Position numbers and translations under genes: made by a program. The notes beneath the pieces were generated by a model that was given only the letters and a program-made list of their open reading frames with translations, made no database searches and had not been told where the DNA came from. Shown here in pieces: positions 53,726 through 63,757 of a DNA stretch of 64,000 bases (the stretch's first letter is position 1; every line of letters starts with the position of its first letter). Origin of the DNA: Maribacter aquivivus (GTDB taxonomy: Bacteria > Bacteroidota > Bacteroidia > Flavobacteriales > Flavobacteriaceae); contig NZ_FQZX01000001.1 of the NCBI RefSeq assembly GCF_900142175.1, positions 682,001 to 746,000 of the forward strand, read 5' to 3'.

Positions 53726-53829
53726 CTCACAAATTTTACGGTAAAGACTTAAATAGTGGGTTTTTTAAATACCTTTATCATCTTTAAAGAATAAACGAAA
53801 AACCCATTATTTTCGTCTAAAATTACAAA

Positions 53830-54474
53830 ATGTTTCTTGAAAACACAGTTAATCATAAAGAACAATTCGGCTGGATAGAAGTCATTGCCGGGTCGATGTT
53901 TTCTGGAAAGACAGAAGAATTGATTCGTAGACTTAAAAGAGCGCAGTTTGCCAAATTAAAGGTTGAAATCTTTAAACCTATGGTAGATACCCGTTATGAT
54001 GATGAAATGGTGGTATCGCACGATGCCAACGAAATTCGTTCTACGCCAGTACCCGCAGCTGCAAATATTCGTATTCTAGCAGATACTTGCGACGTTATTG
54101 GTATAGATGAAGCCCAATTTTTTGATGATGAAATAGTCACTGTTTGCAATGACCTAGCAAATAAAGGTGTTAGAGTTATTGTTGCCGGACTAGACATGGA
54201 CTTTAAAGGTAAACCCTTCGGGCCTATGCCTGCTTTAATGGCTACCGCAGAATATGTTACCAAAGTACATGCCATTTGCACACGTACGGGCAACTTGGCA
54301 AATTATAGTTTTAGAAAATCTAACAACGATAAATTGGTCATGTTGGGCGAAGTAAATGAATATGAACCTTTAAGTAGAGGCGCATATTACAAAGCTATGC
54401 TTAAAGAAAAGGTGAAAACGATGGATGTAAAATCTGAGGAAATAGATACCATCAAAAAGAATGAAAATGGCTAA
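53830..54474 (+). CDS. tdk: Thymidine kinase
   Basis: Phosphorylates thymidine to dTMP in the salvage pathway. The 214 residues (type II TK) contain the P-loop AGSMFSGKTEELIRR, IGIDEAQFFDD (catalytic Glu) and GLDMDFKGKPFGPMP. In most type II TKs the lid holds zinc through CxxC pairs; here one site reads ICTRTGN and the other EPLSRG, so three of four cysteines are missing. The last 14 bases overlap alr. Confidence 0.95.
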   Translation: MFLENTVNHKEQFGWIEVIAGSMFSGKTEELIRRLKRAQFAKLKVEIFKPMVDTRYDDEMVVSHDANEIRSTPVPAAANIRILADTCDVIGIDEAQFFDDEIVTVCNDLANKGVRVIVAGLDMDFKGKPFGPMPALMATAEYVTKVHAICTRTGNLANYSFRKSNNDKLVMLGEVNEYEPLSRGAYYKAMLKEKVKTMDVKSEEIDTIKKNENG

Positions 54475-55573
54475 GGCAGAGGAAACCGTTTTAGAAATTG
54501 ACCTAAAAGCACTTGGTCATAACTACACTTTTTTACGCTCTAAAATAAAGCCTGAAACCAAATTTATGGCGGTAGTAAAAGCTTATGCTTATGGCAGTGA
54601 TTCTGTTGCTATTGCCACATACCTTCAAAATTTAGGTGTTGATTATTTTGCCGTTGCTTATGTAAATGAAGGCATAACGCTTAGAGAAGGTGGTATTACC
54701 GCTCCTATTTTAGTGCTTCACCCACAGAAAACTCATTTTAAAACGCTCATTGAAAACAATCTTGAGCCCAGCATATATTCTAAAGCTATTCTATCTGATT
54801 TTATAGCAACTGCCGAAGAAACGGGTAAGACAGATTACCCAATTCACTTAAAATTTAATACGGGACTCAATAGATTAGGTTTTTCTACGGAAGACTTACC
54901 TGAAATCTCAACGCTTATTGAGCAACAAAAAGCAGTTCAGGTAATTGCGTTGTTGTCACACTTAGCAGCTACTGAAGATGCTAACGAAACCGACTTTACC
55001 AACCTTCAATTAGAACGGTTTGATGCTATTTGCCAACAGGCAGATGCACTTTTTAAAACCAAGACTTTAAAGCATGTGCTCAATACCTCGGGTATTATCA
55101 ATTATGGAGATGCACAATATGATATGGTAAGAAGTGGAATCGGACTTTATGGTTATGGTAACGAACCACATGTAGATGCAGCGTTAAAACCAGTAATGAC
55201 CTTAAAAACGATTATTTCTCAAAAACATACGATACCTAAAGGTGAATCTGTTGGCTATAATCGTAAATACAAATCTGACCACAAAACCATAACAGCTACA
55301 TTGCCTTTGGGTCATGCAGATGGTATAGGTAGAGAATATGGCCATGGAAAAACATATGTAAGTATACATGGAAAACTAGCCCCAATTATTGGAAATGTTT
55401 GTATGGATATGATAATGGTAGACGTCACCAACATTGAATGTGAAGAAGGGGATGAAGTAGAGATTTTTGGAAAAAACCTGTCCGCAAACGAATTTGCGGA
55501 AACTGCCCAAACCATCACTTATGAAATACTTACGGGACTTTCTCAACGCATTAAGCGAATTATTAAAAATTGA
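54461..55573 (+). CDS. alr: Alanine racemase
   Basis: Makes D-alanine for peptidoglycan. The 370 residues have the PLP lysine in MAVVKAYAYGS (the usual form is VKANAYGHG), catalytic Tyr in SVGYNRKYKSD, and PLP-contact RSGIGLYGYG and PLGHADGIGR. A second ATG two codons later is an equal start candidate. It overlaps the tdk end by 14 bases, so the pair is co-transcribed. mscL follows after 85 bases. Confidence 0.95.
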   Translation: MKMAKAEETVLEIDLKALGHNYTFLRSKIKPETKFMAVVKAYAYGSDSVAIATYLQNLGVDYFAVAYVNEGITLREGGITAPILVLHPQKTHFKTLIENNLEPSIYSKAILSDFIATAEETGKTDYPIHLKFNTGLNRLGFSTEDLPEISTLIEQQKAVQVIALLSHLAATEDANETDFTNLQLERFDAICQQADALFKTKTLKHVLNTSGIINYGDAQYDMVRSGIGLYGYGNEPHVDAALKPVMTLKTIISQKHTIPKGESVGYNRKYKSDHKTITATLPLGHADGIGREYGHGKTYVSIHGKLAPIIGNVCMDMIMVDVTNIECEEGDEVEIFGKNLSANEFAETAQTITYEILTGLSQRIKRIIKN

Positions 55574-55658
55574 TTCGTTAACATTTCATTAAGGAATCGA
55601 TTTTTTTAGTAAATTGCGTTACTTTTTAAAATTAACCATTAATATAAATTAAGTAAAC

Positions 55659-56060
55659 ATGTTAAAAGAATTCAAGAATTTTATTTTGACGGGTAACGTC
55701 ATCGATTTTGCTGTAGCAGTTATTTTAGCTGGAGCAGTAGGGTTAGTAGTAAACGGATTTGTTGCTGATATCATCATGCCAATCGTAGGTCACTTCGCAG
55801 GTGGAGTTGATTTTGCAGATTTGAAATTAGTTTTAGATGAAGCTGTTGTTGGTGCAGATGGCGCAATTGCCAAGCCAGAAAATGCTATCCGTTGGGGTGC
55901 ATGGATCAACACTATTGTTAACTTATTAATCGTTGGATTTGTAATGTTCATAATCGTTAAAGCTTACAACAAAACTAAAACTCCTCCAGCTCCAGCTGCA
56001 CCAGCAGGACCAACTGCAGAAGAGTTATTAGCAGAAATTAGAGATTCTTTAAAGAAGTAA
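55659..56060 (+). CDS. mscL: Large-conductance mechanosensitive channel
   Basis: Releases small solutes when the inner membrane is stretched by osmotic downshock. The 133 residues hold FILTGNVIDFAVAVILAGAVGLVVNGF as helix 1 in outline, a periplasmic loop, helix 2 around INTIVNLLIVGFVMFIIV, and the cytoplasmic helix AEELLAEIRDSLKK. A proline/alanine-rich linker precedes the last helix. Length is normal. Confidence 0.97.
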   Translation: MLKEFKNFILTGNVIDFAVAVILAGAVGLVVNGFVADIIMPIVGHFAGGVDFADLKLVLDEAVVGADGAIAKPENAIRWGAWINTIVNLLIVGFVMFIIVKAYNKTKTPPAPAAPAGPTAEELLAEIRDSLKK

Positions 56061-56117
56061 TCCTAAATAATACTCCCTATTATAGGGTACCGTTGCACTG
56101 CAACTTACATTAATAAA

Positions 56118-56162
56118 AACCGTCAACTTTGTTACGCTAACATTGTTGACGGTTCTTTTTTT
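56118..56162 (+). terminator. Terminator of mscL
   Basis: AACCGTCAAC and GTTGACGGTT form a 10-bp stem with a 17-base loop, then a run of T. Confidence 0.88.
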
Positions 56163-56249
56163 TTGCACACTTTCCAAAATTACCTCCAAATAAACAATTG
56201 TTATAATTTAAACAATTTGTTATATTTTGATTATTCTTTTCTTTTTTAC

Positions 56250-56279
56250 TTGTGCAAGTACTAGTAATACCTATTTTTG
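56250..56279 (+). promoter_or_regulatory. Promoter of asd
   Basis: TTG at 56250-56252, 19 bases, TATTTTTG at 56272-56279: an exact TTG-N19-TAnnTTTG promoter, with the start codon 25 bases after the box. Confidence 0.8.
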
Positions 56280-56303
56280 CCGCTTAATATAATTGTTTTA
56301 CAA

Positions 56304-57293
56304 ATGAAAGTAGCTGTAATTGGTGCCACAGGCATGGTTGGCGAAGTAATGTTGAAAGTATTGGCTGAACGTAATTTTCCTTTAACGGAATTATTATTAG
56401 TTGCCTCTGAACGTTCTGTAGGTAAAAAGATGACCTTTAAAGGTAAAGAGCATACGGTTATAGGTTTAGCAGATGCTGTAGCCGCAAGACCAAATATTGC
56501 CATATTCTCTGCAGGTGGTGACACCTCTCTAGAATGGGCTCCAAAATTTGCTGAAGTAGGTACAACGGTAGTAGATAATTCTTCTGCTTGGAGAATGGAT
56601 CCGACCAAAAAATTGGTTGTTCCTGAAATCAATGCTCATGAGCTTACGGCCGAAGATAAAATTATAGCAAACCCAAATTGCTCTACTATTCAGTTAGTAA
56701 TGGCATTATACCCATTACACAAAAAATATAAGATGAAGCGTGTTGTTGTTTCTACCTATCAGTCGGTTTCTGGTACTGGGGTAAAAGCAGTTAAGCAACT
56801 AGAAAATGAAATTGCAGGTGTACAAGGCGAAATGGCATATCCTTACCCAATTGGTAGAAATGCATTGCCACATTGCGATGTTTTCATGGAAAACGGATAC
56901 ACTAAAGAAGAAATGAAATTGGCGCGTGAACCTCAAAAAATACTTGATGATCGTACATTTTCAATTAGCGCAACAGCAGTTAGAATTCCTACAGCTGGCG
57001 GACATTCAGAATCTGTAAACGTAGAGTTCGAAAATGACTTTGAGCTTAACGAAGTCCGTCGTTTGCTAAATGAAATGCCTGGTGTTACCGTTCAAGATAA
57101 TCCTGATACAAATACCTACCCAATGCCAATATATGCCCATGATAAAGATGAAGTTTTTGTTGGTCGTATACGTAGAGATGAAACACAAAGAAATACATTG
57201 AATATGTGGATCGTTGCAGATAACCTTAGAAAAGGTGCAGCAACAAACGCTGTTCAAATTTCAGAATACCTTGTAGAAAAAGGCTTAGTTTAA
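56304..57293 (+). CDS. asd: Aspartate-semialdehyde dehydrogenase
   Basis: Second step of the lysine, threonine and methionine pathway: aspartyl phosphate + NADPH to aspartate semialdehyde. I start it at the ATG at 56304 (MKVAVIGATGMVGEV, 329 residues), since the preceding nine codons lie over the promoter leader. Active-site Cys in NPNCSTIQLV, Gln in SVSGTGVKAV and the substrate His in PTAGGHSESVNVEF. A consensus promoter and a 12-bp terminator flank it. Confidence 0.97.
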   Translation: MKVAVIGATGMVGEVMLKVLAERNFPLTELLLVASERSVGKKMTFKGKEHTVIGLADAVAARPNIAIFSAGGDTSLEWAPKFAEVGTTVVDNSSAWRMDPTKKLVVPEINAHELTAEDKIIANPNCSTIQLVMALYPLHKKYKMKRVVVSTYQSVSGTGVKAVKQLENEIAGVQGEMAYPYPIGRNALPHCDVFMENGYTKEEMKLAREPQKILDDRTFSISATAVRIPTAGGHSESVNVEFENDFELNEVRRLLNEMPGVTVQDNPDTNTYPMPIYAHDKDEVFVGRIRRDETQRNTLNMWIVADNLRKGAATNAVQISEYLVEKGLV

Positions 57294-57315
57294 TTTATAC
57301 CCTTTACAACGTTAA

Positions 57316-57351
57316 AACCTTCAAAACTTAGCTGTTTTGAAGGTTTTTTTA
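57316..57351 (+). terminator. Terminator of asd
   Basis: AACCTTCAAAAC and GTTTTGAAGGTT form a perfect 12-bp stem with a 6-base loop, followed by T-run. Confidence 0.9.
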
Positions 57352-57379
57352 TGGTATTTTAGTGCAAACTGAACTACTC

Positions 57380-59536
57380 ATGAAAAAAATAATACCTGCG
57401 CTACTTGTCCTTGCGCTCATTTCTTCCTGTAAAAACGAACCAAAACCTGAACCCATTATTGTGAAATATCCTGTTACCGCAAAAGTTGATACTGTAGATA
57501 CTTATTTTGGCACTGAAGTTAAAGACCCTTATCGTTGGTTAGAAGATGATAGAAGCCCCGAAACCGAAGCCTGGGTAAAAGAACAGAACAAAACTACATT
57601 CGGTTATTTAGAACATATTCCATTTAGAACCGACTTAAAAAATCGATTAGAAAAATTGTGGAATTATGAAAAACTTGGCTCCCCATTCAAAAAGGGAGAT
57701 TATACCTATTTCTATAAAAACGATGGGTTACAGAACCAATATGTTGTCTATAGAACTAAAGGTGATGCCGCCGCTGAGGTATTTTTAGACCCAAACACAT
57801 TTTCTGAAGATGGCACAACTTCTCTAGCAGGTTTAAGCTTTACCAAAGATGGCTCACTAGCAGCCTACCTTATTTCTGAAGGTGGTAGTGATTGGCGAAA
57901 GGCTATAATACTGAATGCGGAAACCAAAGAGGTCGTAGAGGATACCTTGATCGATATTAAATTCAGCGGGCTCTCTTGGAAAGGTAAAGAAGGTTTTTAC
58001 TATTCTAGTTATGACAAACCAAAAGGTAGTGAGCTATCGGCTAAAACCGATCAGCACAAAGTCTACTATCATAAATTGGGTACTTCTCAAAAAGATGATA
58101 AACTCATATTTGGTGGTACACCATCTGAAAAGCATAGGTATATTGGTGCTTATGTTACTGAAGATAATAAGTACTTATTAATTAGTGCCTCTGTTTCCAC
58201 TTCTGGTAATAAACTATTTATAAAAGATTTAGAAGACCCTAACGGTTTACTTATTCCTTTGGTCGAAGATACTGACTCTGACAACTATGTAATTGACAAT
58301 GTCGGCTCTAAACTTTACATAGAAACGAACAGAAATGCACCGAACAAGAAAATAGTTACAGTCGATGCCAAAAACCCTGAAGCTAAAAATTGGGTTGATT
58401 TTATCCCTGAAACGGAAAATGTTCTAAGTGCTGATTTTGGTGGTGGATACTTCTTTGCAGATTATATGGTAGATGCTGTCTCTAAGATTTTTCAGTACGA
58501 TTATAATGGCAAACTTATACGTGAAGTTAACTTACCTGGTTTAGGTACTGCTAGTGGTTTTGGTGGCGAAAAAGAAGATAAAGAATTTTACTTCTCTTTT
58601 ACAAATTACAACACACCGGGTTCTACATATAAATACGATGTTGAATTGGGCACTTATGAATTATATTGGAAACCAGAGATAGATTTTAATCCGGCAGACT
58701 ATACTTCTGAACAAGTATTTTATGCGTCAAAAGATGGTACCAAAATACCTATGATCATCACGTATAAAAAGGGAACGGAATTAAACGGTAAAAACCCAAC
58801 TATTCTTTACGCCTATGGCGGATTCAATGTAAGTTTAACCCCGTCTTTCAGCATCGGTAATGCCGTTTGGATGGAACAAGGCGGAATATATGCTGTTCCC
58901 AATCTGCGTGGTGGTGGTGAATATGGAAAAAAATGGCATGATGCGGGTATAAAAACTAAAAAGCAAAATGTATTCGATGACTTTATTGCTGCTGCAGAAT
59001 ACTTAGTAGAAAATAAATATACTTCAAAAGAATATTTAGCTATTCGCGGAGGTTCTAATGGCGGATTGCTAGTTGGCGCCACAATGACCCAAAGACCAGA
59101 TTTAATGCAAGTAGCATTGCCTGCAGTTGGGGTTATGGATATGTTGCGCTATCATACATTTACGGCTGGCGCAGGATGGGCTTATGATTACGGTACTGCA
59201 GAGGACAATGACGAAATGTTTCAGTATTTAAAAGGATATTCTCCTGTACAGAATGTAAAAACAGGTACAGCTTACCCAGCTACTTTGGTTACAACAGGTG
59301 ACCATGACGACAGAGTAGTACCCGCCCATAGTTTTAAATTTGCGGCAGAGCTTCAAGAAAAACAAGAAGGTACAAACCCAACTTTAATACGAATTGAAAC
59401 AAATGCCGGTCATGGCGCAGGTACGCCTGTAAGCAAAACCATAGAGCAATATGCAGATATTTTTGGCTTTACACTTTACAATATGGGCTACACCGAGCTA
59501 CCTAATAAAAGTGTTTTGAAAGATTTTAAGGAGTAA
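57380..59536 (+). CDS. Prolyl oligopeptidase (S9A family), lipoprotein
   Basis: Serine peptidase cutting proline-containing peptides. I start it at the ATG at 57380 (718 residues) because the product then begins with a lipoprotein signal [16 protein letters not shown] (Cys17). The beta-propeller spans about 75-420. The hydrolase domain has [13 protein letters not shown] (nucleophile Ser), [13 protein letters not shown] (Asp) and NAGHGAGT (His). It is anchored outside the cytoplasm, so it probably takes part in peptide use rather than cytosolic turnover. Confidence 0.94.
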   Translation: MKKIIPALLVLALISSCKNEPKPEPIIVKYPVTAKVDTVDTYFGTEVKDPYRWLEDDRSPETEAWVKEQNKTTFGYLEHIPFRTDLKNRLEKLWNYEKLGSPFKKGDYTYFYKNDGLQNQYVVYRTKGDAAAEVFLDPNTFSEDGTTSLAGLSFTKDGSLAAYLISEGGSDWRKAIILNAETKEVVEDTLIDIKFSGLSWKGKEGFYYSSYDKPKGSELSAKTDQHKVYYHKLGTSQKDDKLIFGGTPSEKHRYIGAYVTEDNKYLLISASVSTSGNKLFIKDLEDPNGLLIPLVEDTDSDNYVIDNVGSKLYIETNRNAPNKKIVTVDAKNPEAKNWVDFIPETENVLSADFGGGYFFADYMVDAVSKIFQYDYNGKLIREVNLPGLGTASGFGGEKEDKEFYFSFTNYNTPGSTYKYDVELGTYELYWKPEIDFNPADYTSEQVFYASKDGTKIPMIITYKKGTELNGKNPTILYAYGGFNVSLTPSFSIGNAVWMEQGGIYAVPNLRGGGEYGKKWHDAGIKTKKQNVFDDFIAAAEYLVENKYTSKEYLAIRGGSNGGLLVGATMTQRPDLMQVALPAVGVMDMLRYHTFTAGAGWAYDYGTAEDNDEMFQYLKGYSPVQNVKTGTAYPATLVTTGDHDDRVVPAHSFKFAAELQEKQEGTNPTLIRIETNAGHGAGTPVSKTIEQYADIFGFTLYNMGYTELPNKSVLKDFKE

Positions 59537-59560
59537 TTACCTTTTGAAATCAATAAATTA

Positions 59561-59600
59561 TTGAAAAATCCGTTTCAAATTGGAACGGATTTTTCAATTT
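59561..59600 (+). terminator. Terminator of S9 peptidase gene
   Basis: TTGAAAAATCCGTT and AACGGATTTTTCAA form a perfect 14-bp stem with a 9-base loop; T-rich on the 3' side. Confidence 0.85.
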
Positions 59601-59621
59601 TGCATTCCTAAGAATAAAAAC

Positions 59622-60611
59622 ATGTTACGAGTAGAAAATCTATCATTTTCATATGATAAACTTCCAGTATTAGAATCCATTAATTTACGAATTCAACGTG
59701 GAGAACATGTGGCTATAATTGGTGAAAGCGGGTGTGGTAAAAGTACTTTGCTGAAACTAATGTATGGTTTGATGGATTTAGAGCAGGGTGAAATTTTCTG
59801 GGAAGACGAACAAATTTTAGGTCCAGCATACAACTTAGTTCCTGGTGCTCCCTATATGAAATACCTGTCTCAAGATTTTGATTTGATGCCATTCATTACC
59901 GTATCTGAAAACATTAGCCAGTATCTTTCTGTCTTTTATCCTGAAGAACTTAAAGAAAGAACTGAAGAGCTATTAGAGATGATAGAGATGACTGAGTTTG
60001 CCGATAAGAAAGTAAAAACATTAAGCGGTGGTCAGCAACAACGTGTTGCTTTAGCAAGAGTATTGGCACAAAAACCACAAGTGCTACTTTTAGATGAGCC
60101 TTTTAGTCATATTGACAACTTTCTAAAAAACAGCTTGCGCAGAAATATGTTCAATTACTTAAAAGAGAATCTAATTACAACTATTGTCGCAACTCACGAT
60201 GTAAACGATGTTTTACCTTTTGCCGATCGCGCCGTTGTTTTACGCGATAAAGGCATTATAGCCAGAGCAAGGCCTATGGAGCTTTATAAAAATCCTAAAA
60301 ATTTGTATGTCGCCTCTCTTTTCGGTGAGGCAAGTATGATTTCTATAGATGTGCTTAAAACCTATGCGAATACAAAAAGGAAGATAATAGTCTATGCTCA
60401 CGAGTTTCGAGTTTCACCTTCATCAGGATTTCATGTTATTGTAGAAAAAGCATACCCTATGGGTGCTTATTACTTAACCGAAAGTAAAAGCGATGATGAT
60501 GAAACCATCTTTTTCAATGCCGATAAATTATACCCGAAGGGGAAAGAATTGTTTTTGAATGTGGCTATTGAAACTATCAATCAGCGTATACAAGAAGCTG
60601 CTGCAAATTAA
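59622..60611 (+). CDS. ABC transporter ATP-binding protein (no permease nearby)
   Basis: A 329-residue ATPase started at the ATG at 59622 (MLRVENLSFSYDKL). Walker A GESGCGKSTLL, signature LSGGQQQRVALARVL, Walker B VLLLDEPF and switch His in ATHDVND are all intact. A C-terminal extension of about 110 residues follows (FGEASMISIDVLKTYANTK onward), like the regulatory domain of sugar- or ion-type importers. No permease or binding protein is encoded in the window near it, so its partner must lie elsewhere. Confidence 0.92.
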   Translation: MLRVENLSFSYDKLPVLESINLRIQRGEHVAIIGESGCGKSTLLKLMYGLMDLEQGEIFWEDEQILGPAYNLVPGAPYMKYLSQDFDLMPFITVSENISQYLSVFYPEELKERTEELLEMIEMTEFADKKVKTLSGGQQQRVALARVLAQKPQVLLLDEPFSHIDNFLKNSLRRNMFNYLKENLITTIVATHDVNDVLPFADRAVVLRDKGIIARARPMELYKNPKNLYVASLFGEASMISIDVLKTYANTKRKIIVYAHEFRVSPSSGFHVIVEKAYPMGAYYLTESKSDDDETIFFNADKLYPKGKELFLNVAIETINQRIQEAAAN

Positions 60612-60699
60612 TTCTAAAAAACGAATAGGCATACAACTGTTGTTATCCCCTATAAAAACAGGAGCATTACTTTTTGTTTACTTATGTTAAAACCGTGTT

Positions 60700-61101
60700 G
60701 TGAACCAAGAACAAATTCTTACCGAGTTACAGTTTAAAGCCATTAGAAGTAGTGGTCCTGGTGGTCAGCATGCAAATAAAGTTTCTTCTAAAGTAGAGTT
60801 GTCTTTCCATATCCAATCTTCAGCCGGACTAACAGAACGCCAGAAAAAGAGGGCGTTTCTAAAATTAGAAAACAAACTGAGTAAAGAGGGGCTTCTAATA
60901 TTACAGTGCGATGAATCTCGTAGCCAGCACAAAAACAAAGAATTGGTTATTAAACGATTCTTGAAACTTCTAGAAAAATCTTTAGTAGTACCCAAAGCTC
61001 GAAAGAAAAGTAGACCCACCAGATCATCTATTGAAAAGAGATTGAAAGGCAAGAAAATTGCTTCACTCAAAAAGTTGAATCGCGGTAAGCCAGACTACTA
61101 A
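60700..61101 (+). CDS. arfB: Alternative ribosome-rescue factor ArfB
   Basis: Releases peptides from ribosomes stalled on broken mRNA. The 133 residues from a GTG start hold the GGQ loop in RSSGPGGQHANKVSSKVEL, the ribosome-binding basic tail ending KARKKSRPTRSSIEKR and KGKKIASLKKLNRGKP. It is short and lacks the other release-factor domains, as expected for ArfB. Confidence 0.94.
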   Translation: MNQEQILTELQFKAIRSSGPGGQHANKVSSKVELSFHIQSSAGLTERQKKRAFLKLENKLSKEGLLILQCDESRSQHKNKELVIKRFLKLLEKSLVVPKARKKSRPTRSSIEKRLKGKKIASLKKLNRGKPDY

Positions 61102-61114
61102 TAGCTGTATGGTT

Positions 61115-62443
61115 TTATGCGAAAATAGAATAGAATACAAACACGGTTATTGCACCTGTAAGACCAAGAACACCTGTACCTAAGCCGAAAAGACGATACC
61201 CTGTTTTTACATTCATGCCGCTCATTTGTGTTACCACCCAAAAGAAACTATCATTGGCATGAGAGATTACTGCAGAACCAGCCCCTATAACAACAACTAC
61301 CAGAGCTTTCTGTATTTCGGTATCAAAACCAAGTGACGACATCATAGGCATGATTATAGATGCTGTCGTTACCAATGCCACGGTTGAAGAACCTTGTGCT
61401 GTTTTCAACGCTGCAGCTAAAACAAATGGCAAGAAAATACCCATATTATAATCAGTCAGTGTTTGCCCTAAAATATCGGCAATACCTGAGTTTTGTAATA
61501 TTTTACCAAAAATTCCGCCAGCTCCCGTTATCAATAATATAGAAGCTGCATCTTTAATTGCTTTACCAACCCAACCCGAAGAAGAGAGCATATCATAATT
61601 TAATTTTTTAGGCAAGAGTAGACATAAGAAAACCCCTATCAATAGTGATATGACCGGTTCACCCACAAAATTGATAAAATCTAATAGTCCGTTTTCTTGT
61701 CCGATATCCATGGAGTTTAAAACAGACTTCAAGACAATTAGAAAAATAGGAACTAGAATAGGTATAGACGCTTTTAAGGCACTAGGCGAATCTTTAATTT
61801 CTTGTTCTGCTTCTAGTGCATCTTCAACATCAGGTTCTATCATAGTTTTAGAAGCATACTTTTTAGCGAATATAATTCCTACAATCAAAGCCACTATACT
61901 TGTTGGAAATCCGAAAGCGATTACTAAACCTAAATCTGCTCCAAGAATTCCTGCTGCTGCTATTGGACCGGGAGTTGGTGGCACCATCGTATGCGATGCC
62001 ATTAAGCCCAAACCTAATGCTATTGCAGGACCAGCAATAGAAATTTTGGCTTTCTTGGAAAGACTTTTATTTAAAGGGTGCAGCAACATAAATCCACTAT
62101 CTGCAAATACAGGTATTGATACAATATAACCGATAATACCCATTGCCGTGGGCACTCGTTTTCTACCTATTAAACCCAATACTTTTTCTGCAATGGCAAA
62201 TGCACCACCCGTATGCTCAAGAAACGCACCAATGATTACACCAAGTACTATAATCAACCCTATCTTACCAAGTGTACCGCCAAAACCTTCATTGATAGAT
62301 AAAATGATATCTGCATAGGGCATACCAGCAAATATTCCGTATAAAATTGAAATGATGAACAATGCCAAAAAAGCATGGATCTTAAGCTTTGTCGTCATTA
62401 TAATTATGGCAATGACTGCGATGAGTAAATAGAATATTTCCAT
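61115..62443 (-). CDS. Gluconate:proton symporter, GntP family
   Basis: A 442-residue inner-membrane permease with about 12-14 helices. ILGVIIGAFLEHTGGAFAIAE-type segment near residue 70, SHTMVPPTPGPIAAAGILG near 155 and SHANDSFFWVVTQMSGM near the C-terminus are characteristic of GntP. Takes up gluconate or a related sugar acid. No gluconate kinase is adjacent. It converges on arfB with 13 bases between stops. Confidence 0.93.
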   Translation of the reverse strand: MEIFYLLIAVIAIIIMTTKLKIHAFLALFIISILYGIFAGMPYADIILSINEGFGGTLGKIGLIIVLGVIIGAFLEHTGGAFAIAEKVLGLIGRKRVPTAMGIIGYIVSIPVFADSGFMLLHPLNKSLSKKAKISIAGPAIALGLGLMASHTMVPPTPGPIAAAGILGADLGLVIAFGFPTSIVALIVGIIFAKKYASKTMIEPDVEDALEAEQEIKDSPSALKASIPILVPIFLIVLKSVLNSMDIGQENGLLDFINFVGEPVISLLIGVFLCLLLPKKLNYDMLSSSGWVGKAIKDAASILLITGAGGIFGKILQNSGIADILGQTLTDYNMGIFLPFVLAAALKTAQGSSTVALVTTASIIMPMMSSLGFDTEIQKALVVVVIGAGSAVISHANDSFFWVVTQMSGMNVKTGYRLFGLGTGVLGLTGAITVFVFYSIFA

Positions 62444-62515
62444 GATCGGTGGTGGTAAAAGTGGTTAAGGGTATTTTTACTGGTTTAAGATAGCCAAATA
62501 AATAGCAGGATGTAT

Positions 62516-62986
62516 TTATTGAATGCCAACTATAACCAGCTCCTTACCATTAAAACTAAAAACATCGCCAACCGCTTTACCAAAAACAAGCTTACCAATA
62601 GGTGTTGCGGCAGATATACAGTATACTGATTTAGGTTTACTATTAAACTCCCCTGCTGATATAGCAATATAATACACAAATGAATCTGTAACGACCAAAC
62701 TACCTAAACCTACCGTTGGGGCATTTCTGTCTTTTGGCACTTTTGAAAGTAGTTGTTGGGTTTTTTCTAGTTCTGCAAGTTGTTGACCCAGTTTTTCACG
62801 CTCTAACTGAATCATAGCACGACCGGTTTCGTGTTTATCTCCAGCACTACTTTTTGTTTCTGACGTGAGCGCAGTTTCAAGCTCTTTAATTTGATTCTGT
62901 ATTCTTGTCAACCTATCGTTCACAAAAAGTACACAAAAATCGTAAGCCTCTTTTTTTAAAATATCAAGTGATTCAGTTTCCTTCAA
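62516..62986 (-). CDS. GreA/GreB-like factor
   Basis: A 156-residue protein with an N-terminal antiparallel coiled coil (about 15-85) and a C-terminal FKBP-like domain (about 90-155, VGLGSLVVTDSFVYYIAI then ISAATPIGKLVFGKAVGD). The tip of the coiled coil reads SSAGDKHETGRAMIQLE and has acidic residues, but not the exact GreA pattern, so it may bind RNA polymerase without the usual cleavage stimulation. Its start overlaps the neighbouring lipoprotein gene by 14 bases. Confidence 0.8.
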   Translation of the reverse strand: MKETESLDILKKEAYDFCVLFVNDRLTRIQNQIKELETALTSETKSSAGDKHETGRAMIQLEREKLGQQLAELEKTQQLLSKVPKDRNAPTVGLGSLVVTDSFVYYIAISAGEFNSKPKSVYCISAATPIGKLVFGKAVGDVFSFNGKELVIVGIQ

Positions 62987-63584
62987 TATGGTACAGATCT
63001 GCTAGTTTATAGATCAAGTAATTTACAATTTGATTATCACTTTCACCAGCACTTATCATCTTTTGAATCTCTATTTTATTTTCAGCTTTAAAATAATCTA
63101 AATCACCAGAACGGTCATCACTAAATATGTTCCAAGATTTAAGTCCGCTTAGCATTGCCTTATGTGCTTCATAACGTTTTGTAATAGACTGTACTCTCTT
63201 TTTGTCAACCTTTACGCTAGCTTCTTCATCATGCAATAATTTATAGTCTGCAGTGATTTTGGTATCAGCTTTTTCTGCTTCGGTAATGATTTTGAAATAT
63301 GCCTTAGACACTAATGATTCATATGTTTTATTGAAACCAGCATCTATAATCTCATCTTCAGCTAGAACAACATCGTTATCTGTACTTGCGTATAAATCGT
63401 CGTTGTCATATGAATTATCAGCTATTAAAGATTTTTTCCATGCTTCACTTTTAATATGCTCTTTCCAGACTTTTGCATATTCTCGTTGGTAGTCCGTTTT
63501 AGATACACCACAACTGGTAAGGCAAATACTAGCTATTACAACTGTTAGCACAGCTGTAGCAATTCTTCTTAAAAGTGTTCTCAT
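62973..63584 (-). CDS. Lipoprotein of unknown function
   Basis: A 203-residue lipoprotein started at the ATG at 63584 (MRTLLRRIATAV), giving a signal that ends LTSC (Cys25). The mature part is helical and charged, with a stretch of Asp and Lys and no recognised domain. Coupled by a 14-base overlap with the GreA-like gene downstream. Confidence 0.78.
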   Translation of the reverse strand: MRTLLRRIATAVLTVVIASICLTSCGVSKTDYQREYAKVWKEHIKSEAWKKSLIADNSYDNDDLYASTDNDVVLAEDEIIDAGFNKTYESLVSKAYFKIITEAEKADTKITADYKLLHDEEASVKVDKKRVQSITKRYEAHKAMLSGLKSWNIFSDDRSGDLDYFKAENKIEIQKMISAGESDNQIVNYLIYKLADLYHIEGN

Positions 63585-63757
63585 ATAGTTTATTATGCTA
63601 TTACAAACCATCTCAAAAGCCTACTGTTCTAGGTAAACTGATAAGTGCATTATTGGGTAATAGTTAAAATATGGGGATGTACAATTTATAAATAAAATTA
63701 AGAGTACCGTTGTCTTTTGGGTAAGATTTAAAAAAATCAGGTTAAAAAGAGCATATA

